From contig NZ_AEDD01000005.1 in the NCBI RefSeq assembly GCF_000179615.1, positions 15,928 to 50,927 on the forward strand: a DNA stretch of 35,000 nucleotides. Direction: 5' to 3'. The notes beneath the pieces are model-generated. The model did no database searches. It saw only the letters and a list, made by a program, of their open reading frames with translations, and had not been told where the DNA came from. The stretch is from Paenibacillus curdlanolyticus YK9. GTDB lineage: Bacteria > Bacillota > Bacilli > Paenibacillales > Paenibacillaceae. Position numbers and translations under genes: made by a program. Positions 1 to 5,954 of this stretch are shown here, piece after piece; positions within the stretch are counted from its first letter, which is position 1; each line of letters starts with the position of its first letter.

Positions 1-137
1 TCGCTGCCCGGATATTCAGGAGCGAGCACGGTCATATCATGACCGGTATGCTTGGATAGGTTATAGTAGTAGCTTTGCATGCCTCCGATTCCAGGCGGGA
101 AAACACCGGCAACGAGCAGAACTTTTCTACGATTCAT
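1..137 (-). CDS. Glycosyltransferase, N-terminal fragment (cut by window edge)
   Basis: Only the first 45 codons are present; the rest lies to the left of the window. The visible N-terminus reads MNRRKVLLVAGVFPPGIGGM and continues with a QSYYYNLSKH segment, the typical opening of GT-B fold (GT4-like) glycosyltransferases: a beta strand followed by the FPP-x-GG-x nucleotide-proximal loop. The ATG lies inside the 3' end of the upstream UPF0104 gene (11-nt overlap), with a GGGTGAGAAG ribosome binding site, so the two are probably translationally coupled. The acceptor is unknown. A GT4 enzyme coupled to a flippase-like membrane protein suggests cell-surface glycan or glycolipid synthesis; that role is inference. 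Confidence 0.7.
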   Translation of the reverse strand, partial: MNRRKVLLVAGVFPPGIGGMQSYYYNLSKHTGHDMTVLAPEYPGS

Positions 138-1224
138 AGCTTCTCACCCTTCTCTTCAGCCTGCTGGCCGCTTGGATCAACAGCCAGAATGTAAGTTCAG
201 CCATCACATTCCATACGCGGGCGACGATAGATAGCTGCAGCGCAACGTCCGTGCCTAGTTTAAGAGACAGGAAATACACGAGAAATCCTTCCCTCACGCC
301 CAATCCCCCGGGAAATGGGCTCAGCAAGCCGAGCAGCCATGACGTGGCAAACGTTCCAGCCGCATAGAACACGCTAATATGTCCCGCATCGAAGCTATTG
401 GCCAGCAGCCAGAACGCAATCCCCATGACAAAATGGCTGCCGAGAAAACAAACCAAGTACCCAAAAGATTGATTGCGGGACAATGGGCTCGCCCCCGCCG
501 CACGGTCGCTCCCAGCCGTATCGGTCGATTTAGCCATGCGATTCAGAAGCCCCTTCATCAACTTCCAGCGAGAAGCCCCATCGAACACCCTTTGCACCCA
601 TGACGATACGCGCCCATAGTACACATACGAGAAGGCGGCAAGCGCCAGCGTTGCCAGCAAGATCGGAACCGGAGCGACGTTCAAATTGACGACCAGCACG
701 AGCGCGTATGCCAGCGCCGCTGCTACTAGCAGCACGTTTTCGTACACGATAGAGGCCAGCTGTGCGGCGAGGGATACGCCAGCTCTTGTCGCCAGCACAA
801 TCCGGCCCGCGTAATTCCAGAAGCCGCCGGGAATATATTTGGCAAACTGCGAGTCAATAAAAATACGCAAGCCGGGCAGCAAACGAAGCCGCGAGCCCCC
901 CTCTACTCCCTTCCCCGTTTCCCTCGCGCCCGCGGCATTCACGATCATTACCCAAATGCTCGCCTGCAGCATTAAAAACACGGCAAACAGCATCATCGAC
1001 AGGTAGAAGCGGTAATCCGCATGCTGCAAAAACGCCGCCAGATCGATAGCCTGCAGCGGCAAGCTTCGCTCAACGAAATATACGATCGTTGCGGCAAGCA
1101 GCCGTCTTCCATAAGACGGGCCGCCATCCGCGCCACTTCGCCACGCCTCACCTATCCTTCCTATTGGAGCCGCAGAATCCTTTAATTGTAGCGGCGAACT
1201 GTAAACCGCGATGCAGGTATTCAT
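127..1224 (-). CDS. UPF0104 / LPG-synthase-TM-like integral membrane protein
   Basis: Polytopic membrane protein of 365 residues. Two family signatures are visible: KYIPGGFWNYAGR at about residues 129-141 and LSPFPGGLGVREG at about 301-313, both typical of the lysylphosphatidylglycerol-synthase transmembrane region (UPF0104, YbhN/AglD-like). The soluble aminoacyl-transferase domain of MprF is absent, so this is the stand-alone flippase-like form, not a lipid lysinylation enzyme. A hydrophilic loop at about 220-250 separates membrane blocks. The 3' end overlaps the glycosyltransferase start, suggesting the pair handles a glycosylated lipid or envelope polymer. The assigned ATG has no strong ribosome binding site, so the N-terminus is the weakest part of the call. 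Confidence 0.75.
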   Translation of the reverse strand: MNTCIAVYSSPLQLKDSAAPIGRIGEAWRSGADGGPSYGRRLLAATIVYFVERSLPLQAIDLAAFLQHADYRFYLSMMLFAVFLMLQASIWVMIVNAAGARETGKGVEGGSRLRLLPGLRIFIDSQFAKYIPGGFWNYAGRIVLATRAGVSLAAQLASIVYENVLLVAAALAYALVLVVNLNVAPVPILLATLALAAFSYVYYGRVSSWVQRVFDGASRWKLMKGLLNRMAKSTDTAGSDRAAGASPLSRNQSFGYLVCFLGSHFVMGIAFWLLANSFDAGHISVFYAAGTFATSWLLGLLSPFPGGLGVREGFLVYFLSLKLGTDVALQLSIVARVWNVMAELTFWLLIQAASRLKRRVRSYES

Positions 1225-1376
1225 TTTCAGCGCATTAATTTATGTATATGGAGGCAGCAGCCTGCTCCGAACACAAAAATACAGAGCACCCGCGGCAGCG
1301 CCGCAAAATGATCTGTCGAGATGAAACCCGCATGATAGAGAGAACGTATAACGCGAATAACAGAGGGAGGCAGACA

Positions 1377-2144
1377 ATGAAACCCATCGCAAAAAAGAAA
1401 ATCCAAACGGTGCACGGCACCTTTGAATACGCTCACGCTGGAATCAGGGCAGGAGCGCCCACAATCATTTTAATCAATGGCGGAAGCGGCCCGATCGAGG
1501 GCTGGTACAAAATATTTCACGCGCTTTCGATGGAAGCCTCCATCTTTGCCTACAACCGATTGGGCGTCGGCGGCAGCAGCAAGCCAACTAGCCCTCAGCA
1601 TGGCCAAGCCATTGTGGACGCACTCATGCAAGTGCTTGCGGATCTCAAGATTCCTCCGCCATATCTACTGGTTGGACACTCATTAGGCGGCTTATATGCC
1701 AACCTGCTAGCCCGCCAATTCCCTGCCCAGGTAGCAGGTGTCGTGCTGTTAGAATCCAGCCATCCCGATGACCTATCCATCAATGAGACGCAGAACGCCC
1801 TCATTCGCGGAATCAATCGAATGCTATCTGCCTTGGATTCATTCTCCGCTCACCGCAAGTGGAATGAGGCGCATTGGGTCAAGCATACCGTTCAACAAAT
1901 TGAAGCGGCCGACCCCTTTCCTAATACACCGCTCATTGTCGTTTCTGGAACGAAGAAGCCGCCGATGATGCCTGCGCACGCCATGGAAATCCGCAGCAAG
2001 AACCAATTAGAGCTCGTTAGGCTGAGCCCACGGGGCATCCATATTCTCGCTTCCCAAAGCGGCCATTTTCCGCAGCTGACCGAGCCGGATGTCGTCACTC
2101 AAGCGATCCGTGCATGTTTGCAAGCAACCCGCGAGCAAATGTAA
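1377..2144 (+). CDS. Alpha/beta-fold hydrolase
   Basis: A 255-residue serine hydrolase. Oxyanion-hole region INGGSG at about 33-38, the YNRLGVGGSS strand-turn at 59-68, nucleophile elbow GHSLGG with Ser102, and catalytic His230 in SGHFPQ near the C-terminus are all visible; the acid is probably in the PLIVVSGTKKPP region or nearby. Length fits a minimal single-domain alpha/beta hydrolase with no signal peptide, so it is probably cytoplasmic. The reading frame is open further upstream, but the ATG at 1377 follows a strong GAGGGAGG site at 7-8 nt and the longer N-terminus is low-complexity, so this start is chosen. Substrate is not deducible; esterase, lactonase and haloperoxidase-like members share these motifs. 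It ends at a bidirectional terminator facing the GNAT gene. Confidence 0.85.
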   Translation: MKPIAKKKIQTVHGTFEYAHAGIRAGAPTIILINGGSGPIEGWYKIFHALSMEASIFAYNRLGVGGSSKPTSPQHGQAIVDALMQVLADLKIPPPYLLVGHSLGGLYANLLARQFPAQVAGVVLLESSHPDDLSINETQNALIRGINRMLSALDSFSAHRKWNEAHWVKHTVQQIEAADPFPNTPLIVVSGTKKPPMMPAHAMEIRSKNQLELVRLSPRGIHILASQSGHFPQLTEPDVVTQAIRACLQATREQM

Positions 2145-2155
2145 TCAGCATAGAA

Positions 2156-2188
2156 AAAGAGTATGGCGGGCTTTCCGCCATACTCTTT
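2156..2188. terminator. Bidirectional rho-independent terminator
   Basis: A perfect 14-bp inverted repeat (AAAGAGTATGGCGG and its complement) surrounds a 5-nt loop. The arms begin with AAA and end with TTT. It sits between the convergent hydrolase and GNAT genes and can serve both. Confidence 0.85.
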
Positions 2189-2212
2189 ACTCCCTACAGG
2201 GCCTCAATTCGC

Positions 2213-2611
2213 TCAATACTTCCTATACATTCCAACAGACTTAGGCGCTGTATATTCGAACCCATACTTTTTGTACAACCCGTCTGCCGGAACATCCGCA
2301 ATCAAGCTAACATATGCACCCTTCGGCGCTTTTTCATCCAAATGCTTCATTAACTCGGACATCATGATTTTGCCAAAGCCTTCCCCTTGATATGCAGGCT
2401 CCACAACAATGTCTACAATTTCATAAAAGCACCCGCTGTCGCCAACAATTCTGCCTATGCCGACCAATTGTCCATCCGCAGCTCGCAGTGCAACACCGCA
2501 TCCACCCGATGTTCGCGCCCTCTTGCTAATTCGATCTTCATTGGCATTCCCTCTTGTAGGCGAATCGTATATAGACAGCTATCGGATAAAAGTTAAGTCC
2601 GGTATAGTCAT
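2213..2611 (-). pseudogene. GNAT acetyltransferase, frameshifted
   Basis: The C-terminal 84 codons (2213-2467) are a clear GNAT domain: GIGRIVGDSGCFYEIVDIVV followed by the acetyl-CoA loop with core QGEGFG, then the KYGFEY strand near the end. Upstream, an ATG at 2611 has an excellent GGAGGGGG site, but its frame reaches TAG at 2579-2581 after ten codons. The expected N-terminal region (CLYTIRLQEGMPMKIELAR, resembling the LR-x3-GM-x2-K stretch of relatives) lies in another frame and returns to the original frame just before TSGGCGVALRAADGQLVG. Two opposite frame changes are therefore needed to read the whole protein. It could be a decayed gene or a sequencing error. If intact it would N-acetylate a small-molecule amine from acetyl-CoA in the cytoplasm. 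Confidence 0.65.
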
Positions 2612-2694
2612 TTGACCACTCCCCCTCCGCAGCTGCTGAATATGTTGAGAGGAATTCATCATGATCAATATGACAGAGGAGTGGAAGCTAAGCT

Positions 2695-3357
2695 ATGCCA
2701 AGTCTGCTTCGCACAGTCAATGGCACAACGGCTCTATTCGCAACCACCAGCTTAAAATCAAAAACCGAGGGCATCTTAAGCGCAAACTTCGAGTTGGTGA
2801 CCAACGCTCGCAGCGGCATCTCCGACTTCATCCTGAATATTACGCAAAATGCATGTAATTTAGCTACGATTAAGCTTAAATCGCTTTCCCCAACGAAAAG
2901 CAGGCTCACCGCTTCATTCGGGAAGCAAGTGAGAGGCATCTCCAGCGCAAATATCGTCCTAACACATAAGAACAGCTATGTTTCTGGGCACGGGTGCATC
3001 AACAAGAAAAAAGTTGTTCTAAGCCAAACGCATAGCGGATGCAAGGAAGGCTGTGGTTGCAAGGGCTGCGGCTCCAGCAATGGCAGGCTAAAAGTAAAAT
3101 TTCTAAACGGCACGAAATTGAAAATCTGCATGGACAAAACACTGAAAGCAGCGCTCAAGCGGCTTATCTCCAAACTTTCCCGCATTATAAAACGACTAGG
3201 AGACCACTCGCGCAGGGGCGGCGCAGCACCAGATCCGGCGTGCCTTGCCAGATGCATTCGAATTTCAACCATATGCCAAGCCGCATGCGGCATTTTCGCA
3301 ATTTTTTGCATTCCCGCCTGTCTGGCCGCTCAGGCGATCTGTATTGCCACGTGTTGA
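2695..3357 (+). CDS. Hypothetical protein with periodic eight-cysteine C-terminus
   Basis: A 220-residue protein that I do not recognise. Three parts can be seen. Residues 1-100 are beta-like, with two loosely similar blocks around LKSKTEGILSANF and LKSLSPTKSRLTASF. Residues 101-145 hold a Cys/Gly cluster (C101, C116, C120, C122, C125, C145). A cationic, amphipathic stretch at about 148-174 (TLKAALKRLISKLSRIIKRL) leads to the last 38 residues, where cysteines fall at 183, 187, 194, 198, 205, 209, 216 and 220: exactly C-x3-C-x6 repeated, an 11-residue period ending at the stop. No signal peptide is evident. An in-frame stop just upstream forces a start at or after 2695; the AGGAG at 2677-2681 is rather far away (13 nt). 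Cys-rich C-termini occur in halocin-C8-like bacteriocins, but that comparison is only an analogy. It is isolated, with its own terminator downstream. Confidence 0.6.
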   Translation: MPSLLRTVNGTTALFATTSLKSKTEGILSANFELVTNARSGISDFILNITQNACNLATIKLKSLSPTKSRLTASFGKQVRGISSANIVLTHKNSYVSGHGCINKKKVVLSQTHSGCKEGCGCKGCGSSNGRLKVKFLNGTKLKICMDKTLKAALKRLISKLSRIIKRLGDHSRRGGAAPDPACLARCIRISTICQAACGIFAIFCIPACLAAQAICIATC

Positions 3358-3364
3358 TATAACT

Positions 3365-3400
3365 AAGACCATACCCCCTCGTGCGAGGGGGTATGGTCTT
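3365..3400. terminator. Bidirectional rho-independent terminator
   Basis: A perfect 17-bp inverted repeat starting AAGACCATACCCCCTCG, with a minimal loop. It separates the convergent Cys-periodic gene and the VOC gene; the plus strand continues GGTTATTATT and the minus strand has a weak T-rich end. Confidence 0.8.
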
Positions 3401-3416
3401 GGTTATTATTCTCAGC

Positions 3417-3785
3417 CTACGCTCGATAATAGGAAAGCACCCAGCACACGCCATTACGATCGGCAACAACAGCCAGCAGCCCGTTAAACGGAGCTTCATA
3501 CGCCGCTGTATGGATGCTGCCCCCTATTGCGAATTGCTCATAGATGCTGCGGAATGCTTCCTCCGTCTCGATTTTCAAGAAAACCCTTACGAAGTCGCCC
3601 CGCAACAGCGGCTTAGCTGCCTGCGTATCTGCAAACTTAATCGTCGCGCCTTCCAGCTGCAAATCCGCATTCCATACCTCTTCCCCTTGTTTGCGTAAAA
3701 TAACAATTTCGCCGCCAAGCACACTTTGATAGTACTTGATCTCTTCCTTACAATTATCGACCACAATAAAAGGAACAGCTATCAT
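3417..3785 (-). CDS. VOC-family (PhnB/glyoxalase-like) protein
   Basis: About 122 residues, one vicinal-oxygen-chelate unit pair. The N-terminal FIVVDNCKEEIKYYQSVLGG, the central EGATIKFADT and the C-terminal DRNGVCWVLSY match the PhnB/3-demethylubiquinone-methyltransferase-like subgroup. The usual metal or ligand residues are not complete to my eye, so enzymatic activity is uncertain. The frame opens with GTG six bases earlier, but the ATG at 3785 has AAGGGGG at 8-nt spacing and is the better start. It lies 18 nt downstream of the MarR gene on the same strand, so the two probably share the repeat-bearing promoter upstream of MarR; the protein may be the regulated function, for example binding or detoxifying a small hydrophobic compound (inference). 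Confidence 0.8.
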   Translation of the reverse strand: MIAVPFIVVDNCKEEIKYYQSVLGGEIVILRKQGEEVWNADLQLEGATIKFADTQAAKPLLRGDFVRVFLKIETEEAFRSIYEQFAIGGSIHTAAYEAPFNGLLAVVADRNGVCWVLSYYRA

Positions 3786-3803
3786 CGTCACAGCCCCCTT
3801 GGA

Positions 3804-4256
3804 TTATAGACCGCTCAGATTGCGAAGCACCGTCTGAAGCAGCCCCATCATCACGCCATACTCTTCGTCCGTAATGCCCTTCCGTGTCTGGTTCCTGACG
3901 CGATCAAGCGCTGCCTGAACGTTGGGCACAACTTCGTGTCCCGCTTCTGTCAAGAAAAGCAGCTGGTACCGATTATCTGTGGGATCAGCTTCCCTCCGCA
4001 CATACCCCTCGGCTTCCAGCTTTGCGATTGCCTTCGCTGTAGTCGTTTTGTCGATGAGCAGCTTTTCACTTAGCTCTTTTTGCGTTACTGCCTCCTGGAA
4101 TGCGATCGCCATTAGGAACATATACTGGCCGCTGCCGATTCGATAAGGCGCCAATTCACTAGCTATTAGAACCTGCATATGGCGATAGATCGCTGAAATG
4201 TACTGCCCGTGCGACTCCGCAGCCCCTTCGCCATCCTGCGTCCAACGTTCACTCAT
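3804..4256 (-). CDS. MarR-family transcriptional regulator
   Basis: A 150-residue winged-helix regulator. The helix-turn-helix (AVTQKELSEKLLIDKTTTAK), the recognition helix followed by AIAKLEAEGYVRR, and the wing ADPTDNRYQLLFLTEAG are textbook MarR features; flanking helices at both ends would form the dimer interface. It contains no cysteine, so it is not an OhrR-type thiol sensor and probably responds to a ligand. Start: ATG preceded by GGAGGGGG at 6 nt. It is the first gene of a probable operon with the VOC protein, and its promoter carries two identical 17-bp elements, one over the -35 box and one just after the -10 box, which fits autorepression. Confidence 0.9.
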   Translation of the reverse strand: MSERWTQDGEGAAESHGQYISAIYRHMQVLIASELAPYRIGSGQYMFLMAIAFQEAVTQKELSEKLLIDKTTTAKAIAKLEAEGYVRREADPTDNRYQLLFLTEAGHEVVPNVQAALDRVRNQTRKGITDEEYGVMMGLLQTVLRNLSGL

Positions 4257-4278
4257 CTTAATCCCCCTCCAGATAGGG

Positions 4279-4332
4279 TGCTATTGCAACTAATTGCATT
4301 GTATGCCATATAGCATGCTATTGCAACTAATT
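4279..4332 (-). promoter_or_regulatory. MarR-VOC promoter with duplicated 17-bp operator
   Basis: On the minus strand -35 TTGCAA (4321-4326) and -10 TACAAT (4298-4303) are 17 bp apart. A 17-bp sequence, AATTAGTTGCAATAGCA on the minus strand, occurs twice without mismatch (4316-4332 and 4279-4295), 37 bp apart. The first copy contains the -35 box and the second covers the likely transcription start. The spacer holds the 10-bp palindrome TAGCATGCTA at 4311-4320. The layout fits autoregulation by the MarR protein; binding itself is inferred. Confidence 0.7.
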
Positions 4333-4372
4333 TGAAGCACAATCCGTTTTCTGCTTCAGGGGCGGCCCTCTT

Positions 4373-4549
4373 TAACGGACCTCAGAGCCGCTATCCTCCT
4401 CCAAAAGCGCCTGTCGCAACGGACCCCACAGCCGTTATTTCGCCATTTTGCTGCCTCGTAGGGACGATATTGGGCAAATAGCGGCTGCTCGGTCCGTTAC
4501 AACACAAATCATCCTAATTTCAGCCGAATAAGGGCCACCCGGTCCGTTA
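4373..4549. repeat. 23-nt intergenic repeat array 1 (two forward, two reverse units)
   Basis: Four 23-nt units: 4373-4395 and 4417-4439 forward, 4477-4499 and 4527-4549 reverse. Each reads TAACGGAC, then about 6 variable bases, then GCCGCTATT or a close variant. Within a unit TAACGG and CCGTTA form an imperfect inverted repeat, and the forward pair can also pair with the reverse pair. The second array at 13163-13345 has the same organisation. The 4257-4606 gap holds this array plus the MarR promoter and nothing else I recognise. Confidence 0.8.
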
Positions 4550-4606
4550 CCATTCCGAACAAACGACCCCCCGCAGCCGATCGAAGCGCGCGGATAATCC
4601 AATCCG

Positions 4607-5296
4607 TCATTTGATATAAACACTGCCGAAAGGCAGCACCTCTCGCAAAATCCGTTTGATCAAGCCGCCGTTCTGCAGCTGGGCCTCCAGCTCCGCGTCA
4701 TGAGAGCCCGTCTGGATGAGGACGGGGCCGCTGCCTCGCAGCTCCCACTGCACGTTCATATGCTGGCTGGCTAATTGGTTGCCGTAAACCGACAACCGAA
4801 TCGTCGCCGTATCCGGGTAAGCGACCAGCGACCCGGCCTCCACGAATAACGGCCTGTCCGGATGAAGCTGAATCGTCATCAGATCGCCCGCCGTAATAAT
4901 TCCCAGCGACCCCGGACCCGAGAAGCGCATCCGGACAAGCTCCTTCGTAATCCAGGCATTTTTCAGCCGCTGGACGACCGACTTCAGCTTCATGCCATCC
5001 GAGAAAAACATCACATGTCGAAAATCAAACAGCAAATTGCTCTGCGCATCAATCTCCACCGTTTCCAGCGAACAGCCTGCCGGCAGGCCAAGCACCAGCT
5101 CCGAGCTGCCTTGGAACAGGGAGCGAATCATTTTGCGCTTGCGGTACATGCCGGCAAGGTCCATCAGTCGATCCTCGCGATGATGCGGCAGGCCTTGAAA
5201 CGCAATAACCGACTTGGGATGCAGCACGTGCAGCTTGTCCGTCTCCTCCAGCGAGACATGCACATGCCCGAGCCGGGCAGGGACGGTTACCTTCAT
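4607..5296 (-). CDS. AIM24-family protein
   Basis: A 229-residue protein. The second half (GPGSLGIITAGDLMTIQLHP, then FVEAGSLVAYPDTATIRLSV and the GSGPVLIQTGSH strand) has the repeated Gly-rich beta pattern of the AIM24/DUF124 family, a double-psi-like beta-sandwich of unclear biochemical role. No signal peptide or membrane segment is seen. The frame is open 19 codons further up, but the ATG at 5296 overlaps the upstream stop codon as ATGA and follows GGAGG, so this start is strongly preferred. Translational coupling to the coiled-coil membrane protein suggests the two products act together, perhaps at the envelope; this is inference. Confidence 0.75.
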   Translation of the reverse strand: MKVTVPARLGHVHVSLEETDKLHVLHPKSVIAFQGLPHHREDRLMDLAGMYRKRKMIRSLFQGSSELVLGLPAGCSLETVEIDAQSNLLFDFRHVMFFSDGMKLKSVVQRLKNAWITKELVRMRFSGPGSLGIITAGDLMTIQLHPDRPLFVEAGSLVAYPDTATIRLSVYGNQLASQHMNVQWELRGSGPVLIQTGSHDAELEAQLQNGGLIKRILREVLPFGSVYIK

Positions 5297-5748
5297 CCTT
5301 CTATTCCTCCGTCTCGGAGATGCCGCTGCCTGCGCCACGATGCATACCGCCAAATGCGTATGGCCATGAAGTATGCGATCAGCAATGCCGCTATGCTAGC
5401 CGAAGCCATGATGAGCTTTTTCTGGAGATCCGCCTTCTTCTGGCGCGCTTCCTTCACTTCCGACTGAAGGGAAGCATTTTGCTCCATAAGCTGCTCATTC
5501 TGCTTGGTCAGCTCCTCCTGCCTCTGGGCAAGCTGGTCCGCCGCCTGCCGCGCTTCCTCCAGCTGCTTCGTTAACGCTTCGTTCGCATCTTTATACTGCT
5601 GCTCCATCTCGCTGATTTTGTCCGGTGCGTGGTAAATATCTTGAACCCGGCTGAAGAAGCCTGCATGCGCGGAATCCGTCGGAAGCGCAAAAGCCCCAAC
5701 GATGAATAATGCTATGATTGCCATTCTATGAAAAGCTGTACGCATCAT
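5293..5748 (-). CDS. Secreted or anchored coiled-coil protein of unknown function
   Basis: A 151-residue protein. A signal peptide ends near AHA-GFF (residue 29), followed by a charged Glu/Gln/Lys-rich coiled coil at about 38-110 with heptad-like spacing, then one membrane helix at about 112-135 and a short Arg-rich tail (RIWRYASWRRQRHLR). Predicted topology is an extracytoplasmic coiled coil with a cytoplasmic basic C-terminus. I do not recognise a family. AGGAGG lies 7 nt before the first of two ATGs. Its stop codon overlaps the AIM24 start (ATGA). Possible roles are an envelope scaffold or the membrane partner of the AIM24 protein. Confidence 0.7.
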   Translation of the reverse strand: MMRTAFHRMAIIALFIVGAFALPTDSAHAGFFSRVQDIYHAPDKISEMEQQYKDANEALTKQLEEARQAADQLAQRQEELTKQNEQLMEQNASLQSEVKEARQKKADLQKKLIMASASIAALLIAYFMAIRIWRYASWRRQRHLRDGGIEG

Positions 5749-5954
5749 ACGATTACCTCCTGTCCCCGTTCGACATGAAACGAGTTATTTCTATATTACA
5801 GCAAAAGTATGAGAAAAGTTGCAGCATTGCGGATTTATGTAGCTGTAAAATCCTTCAGGACTCTAGGCCAATCACCTCCCCCGACTGCGATGCATACGCT
5901 AGGCTTAGCGGGAGCTTCTGATTAAATTTAGTGGCAGGATGTGAGACCTAAGAG

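Noticed and set aside
2661..2858. 65-codon frame starting MINMTEEW with a reasonable GAGAGG site
   Set aside because: It overlaps the Cys-periodic gene in another frame and has no recognisable motif. Its better ribosome binding site leaves a small chance that the two frames belong together through a frameshift.
4373..4549. CRISPR array (short repeats at about 50-nt pitch)
   Set aside because: Only two units per orientation, orientation inverts in the middle, unit centres vary, and no cas genes are present.
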